Assembly: GCA_030737835.1 (NCBI GenBank)
Contig: CM060853.1
Location: 18,224,895 to 18,288,894, forward strand
Direction of reading: 5' to 3'
Source: Acorus gramineus
Lineage: Eukaryota; Streptophyta; Magnoliopsida; Acorales; Acoraceae
Length of the DNA: 64,000 nucleotides
Part shown: piece by piece, positions 50,001-62,059 of the stretch
Numbering within the stretch: the first letter of the stretch is position 1
Layout: every line of letters starts with the position of its first letter
Notes under the pieces: model-generated
What the model was told of the DNA's origin: nothing
Databases searched by the model: none
What the model saw: the letters and a program-made list of their open reading frames with translations, nothing else
Made by a program: the position numbers and the translations under genes

Positions 50001-53000
50001 TTTTGGGTAACCATTGAACTTTCCCACTAAAAACCATGCAAGCCAAGTTGAGAATGAAAGAAGTATAACCTGTGGAAAGCATAAGACTGTCAATTGTGTA
50101 GCTAACTCCAAATTCTACACATGCCTGTGCATGCTTATATTTGTGCCGATCAATGTTGCCACCAAACTTCCATAGATAAACTTTGTCAGCCATACCATGA
50201 CTATTAATTTTTTAAAGGAAACAACCAAACAGCAAAGAAGACAAGTGAAAAAAGAATCTCTACTATTACCATTGATTTGGAACTTTCAAGAAATCCCTAT
50301 GCAACTCTCAAATTATCTACTTTGTGTACAAGCTCTAGATGAATGGACTATACTTGGAAGCAATGGTAATATGCTCAGGCTAACAGCACAAAATCTTATT
50401 TGGGTATTGAGAATGACCAATTTTGTAAAAAGAAAAGAGCCTAGTGTTCGCACTCCAATTTCTCTCCTCCTAACACCCTGTTATATGTGGTACCCCTCAG
50501 TGATGACCTTTTGATGTACAAATTTTAGGGGGTTTCATAAAAATAGCTAGGATAGCTTCCTCTTGACCTGTTGCCCCCATGTGCAAGGCTGTTTAATCCA
50601 AGCCAACTTGTAAGATAAGGAGCCCAAGCCTTTAATCTGTAACAATACTCAACTTCTTTTGAACATCTAATGGTCCACTAGAAGAAATCATGGCCAACCA
50701 CTGTCAGGTATTGCTTTGATAATGGAATATAAATTTCCATTTTCTGAAAAGTGATATCTTTTATAGATGATAATGGTTGACTGAATGAACTGTATGTGTG
50801 TTCTACAAATAGGAATTTTGCAAAATTTGAATCTCTCTAATAGTTTTAAAAATTTTGGGGCTTTGTTGGAACATAATAAATAACTAAAATTCAGCTTAAC
50901 CATTCATTAAGAATTGCAATTTTAAAAAACTTCCAGAGGGAGAGAATCTACTCACCAGAGGCACAAAAAACTTGGAGATGCGATCAGCAAATTTCTGGAT
51001 GGGAGCCTTGGCCATTTGTGCTGACTCAACAAGGCGAACGATTTGTGAAAGAGCGCTCTCTGATCCTACTCGCGTTGCCTGCACATGCAAAACCCCATTT
51101 TGATTAACAGTCCCCCCTATCACACTATCCCCCTTCCGCTTTGCAACTGGTCGTGCTTCTCCTGTTATCATGCTCTCATTTACATGGCTCTGTCCCCATA
51201 TAACAAACCCATCTGAAGCCACCTTCCCGCCAGGCATCACCTTAATGATATCATTCCTTTGTATCAGGCGACTATCAATTTCTTCTTCATGCATCAAATT
51301 TCCTTCTCCATCAAATGTTAATAAAATTGCAGTGTCGGGAGCCAGGTCCATGAGTTTGGCAATGGCATCTGAGGTCTTCCCCTTAGCCAATACCTCCAGA
51401 TACTTTCCAAGCAGAATAAAAGAGATGAGCATGGAACTTGTCTCAAAGAAATCCATGGCCATAAAATCTTCTGACGTTGCAGCTCTGAGCACCGAGTATA
51501 CGGAATAGAAATATGCTGCATTGGTTCCCAATGCAATCAAGACATCCATATTAGCAGAACCGTGACGGATAGACTTGTAGGCACCAGTATAAAATCTCCA
51601 GCCAATGATAAATTGCACGGGCGTGGACAAAATCCATCTCAGGAGCTCACCAACAGTCAGCATGTTTACTATTTTGGTGTCCAGTACATGCCTTAACACC
51701 GGAATATACATGAAGACCATGGAAGTGAGAAACACAGGAATAGTGAAAACTAAGCTCCAACAGAAGGATCTGTAGTATTGCATAATCTCCTCATGCCTGA
51801 CAGGTTCCTTTCCACCTCCTTCAGAGAAAATTGTTGCCTTGTAACATCCTGGCCCCATGGATTCAATGACTTCAATGAAGTGTCGAGGCCCTGTTTGATC
51901 AGGCTTGTATGAGATTGAGAGCTTATCGAAGGTTGGATTGATGCTGATGTCATCAACCCCAGGGAGTGCTTCAAGTGACTTTTCAACCATCCTCATCGCA
52001 TGGTCAGTGCATATTCCTTCCAGTTTGAGATGTATCTTATTCAGATCTTCCCCTGTAGAGATGAGGATTGCTTCAAAACCAGTATCATCAACTGCCTCCA
52101 AGAGTTTGTGAACACCAACAAGCTTTGGATCATATCGAATTTCTGCTTCTTCAGTTGCCAAGGCAACCTGAGCTCCCTGTACACCATGAACGCCTTGAAG
52201 AACAGATTCAACGGTGCTTGAGCAAGAGGTGCAAGTCATGCCTTTAATGCGCAGTCGACAAACTAGTGAGGATTTCTCATTCAGGTCCTCTTCGATTAAT
52301 GAAGCCTCAAATCCAGCGTCCTCAATGGCTTCAAGGATTTTATCCTCCTGTATGTAAGAATGCATGTCAAAAGAAAAATGAACAAAATGATCTACTTCAT
52401 AAATCCTCATTTCCATCTAAACAGAAACTTGAAATTCATGAAAAACAATAAACTACTAATCAAATATACCGTTTCATGCTCAAACCATCATTCAATCAAC
52501 AGCACAATTTTGAAAATTGGATTGAGCAAGTGCCTTGTCATTCTCATCATCTTATCATAAAATGGGAGTTACAATGGCAAGAACATCTAAAAAATCAGTA
52601 TATGTATACAACAAAACCTCAGGTGATTATATTTTTCGCCTCTATAATTATATAAGACCTTGTTTGAAAAAAGTGGTGAGATAAGGGGATGTGACAGGAT
52701 AAGGGGTTAAAAAACAACCTATCCTGTTGGGATAAAATATGAACAATTGTGTCAATTTTGAATCGAAAATGGGGAATTATTTTGTTCTAGATAAAGTCTA
52801 GAAGAACATAAACCACCTCTTTTATGTCCCATTTTGACAAATGTGAATAAGAAAATAACTGACAAACATTTTATCCCCTAGGAATAACTTATCCTCAAAA
52901 TCATATCCCTTTTCCAGACTAGCCCTAAGCCATGCTACAACTGCGGAATGATATATTTCATATAAGACTTATAAGTATATTAAGATGACTTTGGCAACCA

Positions 53001-53880
53001 ATATTATAATTGGATATGAAAATTGCAATGAACTGAGAACAAACTCCCAAAGATCAGTTTAGTTTCTCACTATAGTGAGACAAATAAACAATCTACAGGG
53101 TTATTAAGCTGATGGTCCTAAAAAAAAGAACACCCATAATTTATAGCTTTGTCACACTCAATTCTTTTTACAGTCCTTTTTCAGAAAATTTTCACATTTT
53201 CTATAAATTGTATCATTCAATTCATTGAAAGATATACTTCAGTTTTCATGACAATACATATTTTATTAGATGAGGTATATGATTTTTTAAAAAATGAAAT
53301 GGACGGAACGTGTTTTGTATTGTAAAATGGATCGATGTAACATTTTCCCATAATTTATAAAGATCAACAAAGAATTGAACTTTTTTTTTCCTTGAAAAAC
53401 AAGATGCGAACGATTCAGATGGAAAAATCAAATTCAAAATGATCGGATATAAAAAAACACCCTTCACTCATTAATTGTCAAAGATAAGAATCTCATTCAA
53501 AACCCACAACACAGTCACCCAAAGGAATCCAAACAAAAAAAAAAAAACCCAAACGGAGAACTCATACTCACAGCCACGAAAGAAGGGTAAAAGAAGACTT
53601 GTGCCCTGTTGTTGAGAACATCAGCCGCCGCGTCATGGATGCCCGGCAAGCGTTTGATCGCCTTCTCGACCGATCCGGCGCAAGCCGAGCACGTCATCCC
53701 CGTCACCGAAAACAGGACCTTCTTTCTCTCCGACCCTCCGAGATCCTCCGGTGGGGAGACCCCTTTCGGGTACTTCGGCATCGACGGGTAGTGCGGGCGC
53801 GGCGACAGGTCGATCCGACGGTGGTCATCGCTGCTGCTTGAGGACCTAAAGCATGACAAAGCGAAAGCTCGAGTCGCCAT
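47042..53880 (-). CDS. HMA5: Copper-transporting P1B-type ATPase, HMA5 type, 990 aa, six exons
   Basis: Pumps Cu(I) out of the cytosol using ATP; in plants HMA5 acts in copper detoxification and root-to-shoot movement. Exons: 53880-53572, 52347-50956, 50069-49815, 48966-48844, 48631-48155, 47458-47042; total 2973 bp, every junction in phase 0. Two metal-binding HMA domains carry GMTCSAC (exon 1) and GMTCTSC (exon 2). A third HMA-like fold has GICTDHAM instead of CxxC. Then come membrane helices, the actuator loop with [15 protein letters not shown], the ion-path helix with [14 protein letters not shown], and the phosphorylation site [20 protein letters not shown] and [16 protein letters not shown] of the ATP-binding domain follow. 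TGEA rather than TGES is usual in HMA5. The length matches the family (near 995). The start [10 protein letters not shown] is chosen over an in-frame upstream Met at 53949, which reads through the (GA)n leader. Confidence 0.96.
49650..49740 (-). mobile_element. Short L1-type LINE 3' end in HMA5 intron 3
   Basis: TTTTTTCTTGATAGAAATGG, then TAGGTATCATGCCCTGATAT and AAAATGCCCAAAGAG match the 3' ends at 10093-10290 (TGGTAGGTATGAACCCTGAT, AAATGCCCAAAG). It is only about 90 bp long. Confidence 0.6.
52654..52927. mobile_element. MITE in HMA5 intron 1
   Basis: The left end AGACCTTGTTTGAAAAAAG and inverted right end CTTTTCCAGACTAGCCCT are similar when complemented. Inner GAGATAAGGGG and GGATAAGGGG motifs on the left are matched by TTATCCCC and TTATCC on the right. 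About 275 bp, no coding sequence. Target duplication not clear. Confidence 0.6.
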
Positions 53881-53913
53881 GGTTTTAGGTTTTTGAATAG
53901 CTGAAGAGCGCGA

Positions 53914-53931
53914 GCTCTCTCTCTCTCTCTC
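53914..53931. repeat. (CT)n tract in the HMA5 5' leader
   Basis: About eight CT units on the plus strand, so a GA tract in the transcript sense, 35-50 bp upstream of the HMA5 ATG. Confidence 0.85.
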
Positions 53932-55267
53932 CCTCCCAATTTTGAACAAGAAAAGCCAAATTTGATGAGGGAGGCAAAAATGTTTTTTTGATTGCGAATG
54001 TGATGCGTTTAAATCAGAAGCTCATGTGTTTGTGATCTTTTGATTGACGATCTGAACCGTTCAAAATTAAATTAAGAATATAACATATCGGGAATTATTT
54101 TCATTTATTAATAATTCATTAACCGTTTATTTACGTGCCTTGTTGAGCAAAAATTAAATTTTTTAGCTGTTCGGACCATGTGTGCACCGCGGTGAGTGTA
54201 AGTGATGATCAGTCGACCCGGTGTTGTGTTGGGGGATTTCTGACCATTCGATTAGGTGATTTGTTTTTTTGAGAGGGTGATGAGAGAGCGAGACGAAAGA
54301 AGGAATGATGTAAAGCAGGGTATCATACTGACAAGAAATGTTTGCCTTGCAAGTGTGGATATTTACGCGGGGTTTATGGCCTCAAACGCGGGAAACTTTT
54401 AAAAAGTATGAACAAATTGAAACCGCAAACTTTTTAAAAGTATGAACAAAGGAAAAAAATACTATATAAATTAATTTAATTAATTTGATGGTTGTAATTG
54501 ATTTTAATTTTTAAAGCAATCGGTATGGCATTCTATCATTTTAATTACATGTTATCCATAAGTTTATAATATCTAAGATAGAGATGTAAAATGGGTCACA
54601 CCGACCCGGCCCGTTAAAGAAATAGGGTAATGAGCTATCGAACCGTGCTGTGAGGGATCGTTAATTTTTTTAGATCACTAAAATTCATTATAGTAATGAT
54701 GAATTAAATCTTTTCTCAAACTAAAATACACTACATTTAATTGATTAAATTTAATTGATGATTAGTAAATTCACTACATTTTAAAGTTAAATTAGTTAGG
54801 AGAGAATTTGGTTTGGGTTCTAAAATATTTTAAAATAATCTATTTGAATTTAGGTTGTTAGAAAAAATATTTTTGGAATTAAATTCCCCCCGGAAAAGGC
54901 AATCCATCATTTGGAATCAAATGGAAAGCCATTATATAGCAGGGGATCAAATCAAATAAAAATCTTCTTTAAAAGGTATGGATGGTTGAATCAAATAATC
55001 AGAGACAGTGACTTGGAATTAAATGGATATAAACATGAATTATTTCGGTGGTTGATACTTAGATAGGGTCATTAAATGTGTTCATTACAAAGACAATGAT
55101 GTGGTGAGTGAAGTCATCCATCCAATGTTTGTGGTTTGCAGGTATCAGGTATGGCCAAGTATTAACACACCACCTCAATTAGAGGGATCGATACTGTGAT
55201 TAATAATTGATTAACTTGTAAACCTTTTCATGTAATCTCATATTATTGTGTATATCAATTTTGACTT

Positions 55268-55504
55268 AGGGTGTATTTAGTTACGCGACTGCAAAATTGA
55301 TTCTACAGGAATCTGAGTTTTAAAATTGATTATGTAGAAAGCTCACCCCCCTTTCACCCAAGTTTTTGAAAATCGTAGCTTTTGAACATTATTTATCTAA
55401 AATCTGTCTATAAAAAGTTGCTATTATAAAATTATTTAATTGCATAATTACATAAACAACTTTCTGCAAGTATAAAAACTTTCCTATCGTGCAACTATAC
55501 ACTA
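55268..55504. mobile_element. MITE, copy 2 of the 23806-24027 family, inverted relative to it
   Basis: The left end AGGGTGTATTTAGTTACGCG and right end CGTGCAACTATACACTA are degenerate inverted repeats. Blocks TTTTAAAATTGATTATGTAG, AAAGCTCAC and TAAAATCTGTCTATAAAAAG correspond to the complement of the copy at 23806-24027. Confidence 0.65.
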
Positions 55505-56408
55505 TATTAGACATGATATTATATGTTTTAGAAAATACAGTTTTGACTTTACGCATAGAACTTTAATTGGATAAGGATTTCCTAACGGTGTGTGTTAGTG
55601 ATTCATACACGAAAGCTACATGTTTGGTTTCTGATTGATATGAATAAGGTCACAATCAATGACAATGTCTATGAGCTCCAAAAATTTGTCGTGGAATGTC
55701 TTGTATTCTGGTACAAGAGAGACCCTCTTTGAAGGTCTTTCTAAGACACAATCAGTCTATTGAATTTTTTTAAGAATAGACTTATGAAATAGCAAGTGAC
55801 TCAGAATTTTGAAACTGGCATCCACAATCTATTTTTTATGAGAGTAGTTTGACCCACACCTTATTCGATTAGGGCTCATATGGGGTTTGACATAGGCTTC
55901 TTCGTCTCTGATAGCTATATCGGGATCGATAACAATTCATGTTGAATAAATAAATTTTTGTTTGGTTACATTTTCGATCTGTTATTCTCATTGAAAAACG
56001 TAAAAATGATTTTTTTATTGTTTAGTTTACATTGGATAAAATGATGATAAGTGGTGGATAAGGAATGGACAAGAATTTATAACTTTTTAAATAACAATTA
56101 TACCTTTGAATAAGTGTGAGAGATGTGTGTAACCGATTTGATAGATGTAACAGTTTTTTAAATTTTGAATGTGAGACTATTAGGTGATATAATTTTTTAA
56201 AAGACAAGAAAAATATTCTTATCAATTGATATAGATAAATCATTATCAGCAATTCTAACATTTTCTTATAATAGTTATCAGGATTTCTCTTAGTTTATCC
56301 AAACATAACTATCATAATTTATATGTGGAAAACAAATAGTGAATAAGGGTTATTCTCCAATATTTACCTCTATCCTCTGTTAATTCTCTACCACAAACGA
56401 AAGGTTAG

Positions 56409-56433
56409 TTTTTTTTTTTTTTTTTTTTTTTTT
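56409..56433. repeat. Poly(T) run of 25
   Basis: An uninterrupted run of T. It could be the tail of an eroded retroposon, but no recognisable element follows. Confidence 0.9.
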
Positions 56434-57199
56434 GACTTATAAGATATTAAAAAAATGGATTCTGAAGCGTCTAAATAGGTTGTTTAGAGTGAAAAGTACG
56501 GTGTTGAGGAAAGATGACGTAAAAAAATATTGTATTTTGATGAATTGTTAATGGTGAACTGATTAGTTACAATTAAATTGCAGAACCATGTAAACTTTGT
56601 ATTCGATTGTGTATTTTTCGAAAATCGTTATACCTGTCACCGGTGTTAAGATTGAACTCTACGAAGCATTGTTGCGTCACCTATTTTATATAATCAAATT
56701 TTTAAACCTCACAGAATAAACAGGTATCATGCAGGTCCTGTACAGCATTTTTTTAGTATTCCAAAATAATTATTTATATACAGACTCGACCCCTCACAGT
56801 TGCCCAGTACGCCAATTCTGCAATTGATTTTTTAGACTATAATAATATTTTTGATGATGGTGAACTGCTATCTCACTTACGTTATACCCAACAACAGAAT
56901 ATAAAAAAAATATAATAATCAAGTCTAATGTGGGGTGGAAAACATAAGATGAGTACCTAGACGTGAACCTGGACAAGGTGGTAAAACGACTCGAATAATT
57001 AATTTTATTTGGTTGCTTATTGTTTCTGTATGTGTCACAAATCAACCATGCATTAAGATTGACTTCTTATATTTCATGAGGAAAAGCAATATAAATGGAG
57101 ACAATGTCTAGAAGAAAAGCAAGGTCGTTGTACCTACACTGTTTTAGCGTATGTGCATTATATATAGCAAGTAAATATATAATTTCTGCAAACTATACA

Positions 57200-57758
57200 A
57201 GGAAAAATCCAAATAACCCCTCTGTAAACTGTCTGAAATCCACATAACCTCTTGAATTTTTCTATAATCCATATAATCCTCTGAAAACATATATGTAAAT
57301 TCAAATAGCCCTCTCAATTAATGTTTCATTGACAAATTAGGATTATTATGTGAATATTTTATCTGGTTAACTTTTGTCGAAAACATAATATATCAAAATC
57401 TTCTTATAATGCGTTAAAAATATAAAAAATATTAAGAAAAGTCATCTGTAAATGATGATTTTACCAATTAGGATAGGGTTTTTTAATCTCTCCGAGAGGA
57501 AAAATTGTCACGTATAGAAAGTTTTTTTATATTTTTAACAAATTGTATGAGATTTTTGATATGTTGTGTTTTCAATCAAGGTCAACAAAATATAATATTT
57601 GCATAATATTCTTCATTTGTTAATGAAAGTTTAACTCATGGGGTTATTTGAATTTACATAGGTGCTTTTAAGGGATTATATGAACTTAAGGAAAAGTAAG
57701 AGGATTATATAGATTTCAGACAGTTTACACTTTACAGGGGGGTATTTGGATTTTTCCC
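57200..57758. mobile_element. Mutator-like foldback element with imperfect 9-bp target duplication
   Basis: The ends AGGAAAAATCCAAATA and TATTTGGATTTTTCCC are inverted. The flanks are AACTATACA (57191-57199) and AACTATTTA (57759-57767), two mismatches. Inner repeats of ATCCATATAATCCTCTG type recall the subterminal repeats of the element at 33375-34271. 559 bp, non-coding. Confidence 0.72.
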
Positions 57759-58243
57759 AACTATTTAATATATTAGTATATATTTACAGAATCAGTATTA
57801 TGGGTTGGTCCACTGCAGTTATAATGAGAGTCGACCCTAGGGGTAGGTAATCAAAGCAGTTGCCTAGGGCCCCTACCCAAAACAGGGCCCCAAATCCATA
57901 AAATGAATATTGTATTATAACTGTTTGGATATTTTTGGGATTAAGATTTAATTTTTATTGTTTTTAAATTATCCATGTATTTCTTATTATCCGTTTTTTT
58001 TAGTTTTTGGTAAATTATTTAATTTTTTTCATTTATACATAAATTCAATTTTGCATTTAAATTTTACTTATGAATGTAGTCTTTTCATTAACAAATCTCA
58101 CATTTCAAGGAGTTTTTTTTTTTCATTAGAGAAAACTTAATTAATTATCATTCTTTTTATCTGGTATCGTGTTTTTTGTTTTTATCTGTGTATTACGTTT
58201 GAACGTGATATATCTTAAAATTGTATCAGGTGAATAAAAAATA

Positions 58244-58519
58244 GGAATTTTTAATTTTAAGTCTCCATAAACTATATGATTTAGTGATCAATCCCTCACT
58301 TCTTCATATTTTGATTTAAGTCCCCAGATTTAAAGGGTATGTTCCTTTTTAATCCCTCCCAGGGACCTATCCCTAAATTATTTGATTTTTCTTTTAGTCC
58401 CTGAGAGGGACTAAAAACAAACATACCATTGAAATCTGGGGACTTAAACCAAAATATGAAGAAGGAAGTGATTGATCACTAAATCATATAGTTTATAGGG
58501 ACTTAAAACTAAAAATCCC
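58244..58519. mobile_element. Near-perfect 276-bp hairpin MITE
   Basis: The two halves are inverted copies with few mismatches. The left holds AAACTATATGATTTAGTGAT and TTTAAGTCCCCAGATTT; the right holds ATCACTAAATCATATAGTTT and AAATCTGGGGACTTAAA. The centre is CCCTCCCAGGGACC...GGGACT. A-rich flanks hide any target duplication. It ends about 40 bp before the 5' LTR at 58560. Confidence 0.85.
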
Positions 58520-58559
58520 AAAAAAAAAATCCAAAATAACCCAAAAAATATGATATATT

Positions 58560-58862
58560 TGTTGTGAGATATGGTGGATAACCACCACTTCTCTAACCTA
58601 TAACCTCCCCCACTCTTCAACTCCATAACCTCCCCCACTCTTCTATTCCATAACACTCCCATTAGTGCCCCACTATCTCCCCCTCACCTCTATAGACTTG
58701 TAACTCTCCACCTTTGGGATTCCTCTATGCACCCTATAAATAGAGGGGTTCTCTCTTGTATTCAACTAACAAAGTGAATAAGAATCTCTCTCTACTTCTC
58801 TTCTCTATATGCTTGTGTGGTTTGTTTATATACTCTTATATATATTTATTTAGTTTACAACA
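58560..58862 (+). repeat. 5' LTR of the copia element (303 bp)
   Basis: It starts TGTTG and ends CAACA, a perfect 5-bp terminal inverted repeat with the canonical TG...CA. It has an internal direct repeat of CATAACCTCCCCCACTCTTC type. The first 63 bp recur at 63938-64000. Confidence 0.88.
58735..58742 (+). promoter_or_regulatory. TATA box of the 5' LTR
   Basis: TATAAATA within CACCCTATAAATAGAGG, followed after about 30 bp by a pyrimidine-rich start region (TTCTCTCTTGTATTC). This position in an LTR fits the U3/R boundary. Confidence 0.7.
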
Positions 58863-58882
58863 CGTTATCAGCACGAGAAGCT
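58863..58882 (+). other. Putative primer-binding site
   Basis: CGTTATCAGCACGAG directly follows the LTR. TTATCAG resembles the TGGTATCAGAGC complement of initiator tRNA-Met that plant copia elements use, but the match is partial. Confidence 0.45.
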
Positions 58883-59649
58883 CTTTGTTAAAGAGAAAGG
58901 TTTGTATCGAAGGGTTCTTAATGATCTATATAAAAAATATACTCCCCCTTGATGTTATGTATTTTTATGTAAATCATACTACATACATATGATTAATTTT
59001 TTTCAATATGCATGGAATCGTATGCAAATTATGTGTAGAACCCGTATACATCTATCTTTTATTTTCATCTGATGTACTGCATACATCTATCTTTTATTTT
59101 CCATGCATGCAATCCCCGTGAAATTTTTCATACATATGTTATGATATGATTAATTTATGAAAACTAGTATGCAATTTTCCATGCAACAGTATGCGGCATC
59201 TATCATTTGATTATTTATTTTTCATGTAACTGTTCCATGTTTGTCATCTTTTATTAAAATTTAAATATTATACATCGATGTGAACCAGAAGTTCTCACAA
59301 ATATCAATTAATTTGATATTTATATTTGATTTGAAATTCATTTTAATGTTACAATGTCATGTGTCCCTATAGGATCATACAAAAATTGTAATTACATGGA
59401 TCCCTGAAGAACCATGTAGAAGTTATGAATAATGTGTTCCAATAAGACCATGCAAATTTTATTCTATCCCTGAAGGACTATAAAAATTATTACATGGATC
59501 CTTGAAGAATCATGTAAAAGATATGATTAAAAATGTCCCTGAAGGACTATGACTATATTGCATCCATGAAGGATCATACAAATTTTATTTTATTTTATCC
59601 CTGAAGGATTGTACAAAAATTATGATTATATGAATCTTTGAAGGATCAT

Positions 59650-60100
59650 GTAAAATTTTATTTTGTTCTATCCCTGAAGGACTATACAAAAACCATGATT
59701 GCTCGTGTCCCTGTAGGACCAAACAAAAGTTATATGATATATTTTTTGGGTCCTTGAAGGACCAAATAATAATAATAAAAAGATCCATGTATCCCTGCAG
59801 GAACATGTAAAATTTTATTTTGTTCTATCCCTGAAGGACTATACAAAAATCATGATTGTTCGTGTCCCTGTAGGACCAAACAAAAGTTATATGATATATT
59901 TTTCGGGTCCTTGAAGGACCAAATAATAAAAAAAAAAGCATGTAAAATTTTATTTTGTTATATCCCTGAAGGACTATACAAAAATCATGATTGTTCGTGT
60001 CCCTGTAGGACCAAACAAAAGTTATATGATATATTTTTTGGGTCCTTGAAGGACCAAATAATAAATAAAAAAAAAAAGATCCATGTATCCCAGCAGGAAC
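59650..60100 (+). repeat. Leader tandem repeats of the copia element
   Basis: Three units of about 136-155 bp (59650-59803, 59804-59940, 59941-60100) share TATCCCTGAAGGACTATAC, TCGTGTCCCTGTAGGACCAA and GGGTCCTTGAAGGACCAAAT. Shorter relatives built on CCCTGAAGGA start near 59365. The core is partly self-complementary. Confidence 0.85.
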
Positions 60101-60939
60101 ATGTAAATTATGATTAGATTTCACCATCATCATCATAATGAAGAGGATTTAAAGATTAATACCTCATTGACAAAGGTCCACCGGCCATTATGCCTCAAAT
60201 ATGCTCCAGTTGTAGCAATATTGAGAGCATTAATTTTATATATTCTCGTTGCCGAACAACGATTTTTTTTTTAAAATATCATGTAACTCAACTCAATGGC
60301 ATAGCATCATTACCCGAAGTAAATGCATTTTATTTTATGTTCGCCATGGAAGTTGTGGTCATGAATGATGAGATCATGATTTATATAGTTGAGAAAGCAC
60401 AACAATCATAGAGTTTGTAAAATATCTCAAATCACTAGAAGTGATTTGGTATTAAACAAAAGTATAATTGAAGGGAAAAGGGTTGCAGAACAAACCCCTA
60501 ACACAAAAAAAAATGATTGTTATGTATTTGGTGCTTTAAAAATATGGTCACGTACCTGATGTACGATCAGACTTTTATAATTTTTATAATTATAATTTTT
60601 CTTTGTTATCTAAAATCCATTTTTCTTACTTTCATATTTATCTTATTTTTTGAGTTTAACATTAATTAATGCAAATGATAATATTATTTTTGGTACCAAG
60701 GCTCCAGAAGGGCAGATATCATGTTATCAAGAGATACAAAATTTTGTATCAACGATGCATTGTATTCATGTAGATCCAGAAGAAGTCTACTGAAGATACC
60801 TATCTCAACATATGCCATTTTAAAATTATGGAGTATCTATGCATTAATAATGTCTCATGCCAGAAGCATACATTAGAAAAGCTTTATGCTCTCTCCTAAA
60901 GGTTATTATAAATATCCATATTTACTCATATAAACTAGA

Positions 60940-61970
60940 AGTTTTATGATCTGTTCCTGAAGAACAACGAGAATTATCGTGGAATACATCCACTCTGTCT
61001 TATCTAAACTCACGTATCGCTCAACGTGAAAATCAAATTCCTAATGCACGCCAGATGCGTGATAGACCTATAGGTTCAAAAACAAAAATTCAGCTCCCCA
61101 GAAGTGGAGATCAAATGTAAAATCATGCTCTAATAATGCTCCAGAAGAAGTTATACATAATGTTCCAGAAGAGATTATGAACAATAGATCCACTTTCTCT
61201 AAAACTCTAGAAGAGTATAATGTCCATGAAGAGAAACGAGTTCCAGAAGTGACTACACAAACTCTTGAAGAGGAAAAGGTACCTAATAATATTAAGATCT
61301 CTATATTTTATATGCATATAAGAGAAATGTGGAATCGCAAATAAATGATCATCGATGACATATTTATCATTCAAAGTAGATTCTCCTTCTATTATAAGAT
61401 ATCTTGAACCATTGACAGGGATGTTTTTACCGCTCGATTTGCGGATTGTCATTTTGATGAGACAATATTCCCGTCGTTAGGGGGAGAAAATCCGTCGCCA
61501 GAAGAACGACGTGAACTTACATGGAAAACTCCATCTTTGTCTCATCTTGATCCTCGCACTAATCAATGTGAAACTGAAGTGCAAAGAATCACCCATCTTC
61601 AAAGAATTGCGCATCAATTGCCAGATGCATTCAATGATGCAGCAAAAGTGATGAAATCACATATTCCAGCTGCTAATACTCCAGCTCGAATTAATGTTCC
61701 AATAGGAAAAACTGCTAATATGCCGGCTAATGAATCAACAAAAACACGCCTGAAGCGTGGAAGACCTATAGGCTCAAAAGATTCAGCTCCCCGAAGGAGA
61801 AAAACAATGAAGAATAATTCTCTAGAAGAGTATGAAACACTTGAAAGACCCACAATAATAACTCCTACAGAGGAAGAAGTCCCTGAAGTGACACAAGTCC
61901 CTGAAGAGACTGACGTCCCTGAAGTGACGCCCGTGCATGAAGAACAAGTACATGGAAATGAAGAAATTTC
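60940..61970 (+). mobile_element. Integrase C-terminal and linker region of the copia element, present as two related blocks
   Basis: The block at about 61440-61970 encodes a copia integrase tail and the linker to reverse transcriptase (ARFADCHFDETIFPSLGG; KRGRPIGSKDSAPRRRK). A more diverged related block lies at about 60940-61300, with matching order (GAAGAACAACGAGAATTATC, then GATAGACCTATAGGTTC). The two suggest a duplication or joining of related copies inside the element. Confidence 0.6.
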
Positions 61971-62059
61971 CATAAATTATGCAAATTCACAAATATTGTG
62001 GGATCGAAAGCAAGTGCTTGTTGATGATATATTCTCATTTGCAGTAGCTACAGAAATCA

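Larger units (their letters stand above)
53881..58243. other. Spacer upstream of HMA5
   Basis: It contains the HMA5 promoter side, a MITE (55268-55504), a 25-bp poly(T) run (56409-56433), a foldback element (57200-57758) and AT-rich sequence with only short chance frames. No gene or RNA gene is supported. Confidence 0.7.

Noticed and set aside
53881-53949. Upstream in-frame extension of HMA5 from a Met at 53949
   Set aside because: The extra residues are encoded by the (GA)n leader and read as an Arg/Glu/Ser run. [10 protein letters not shown] at 53880 matches the usual HMA5 start and gives the family length.
59365-60100. Regular repeats read as a CRISPR-like array
   Set aside because: Spacing is irregular, the units are long and degenerate, and the setting is a plant copia leader.
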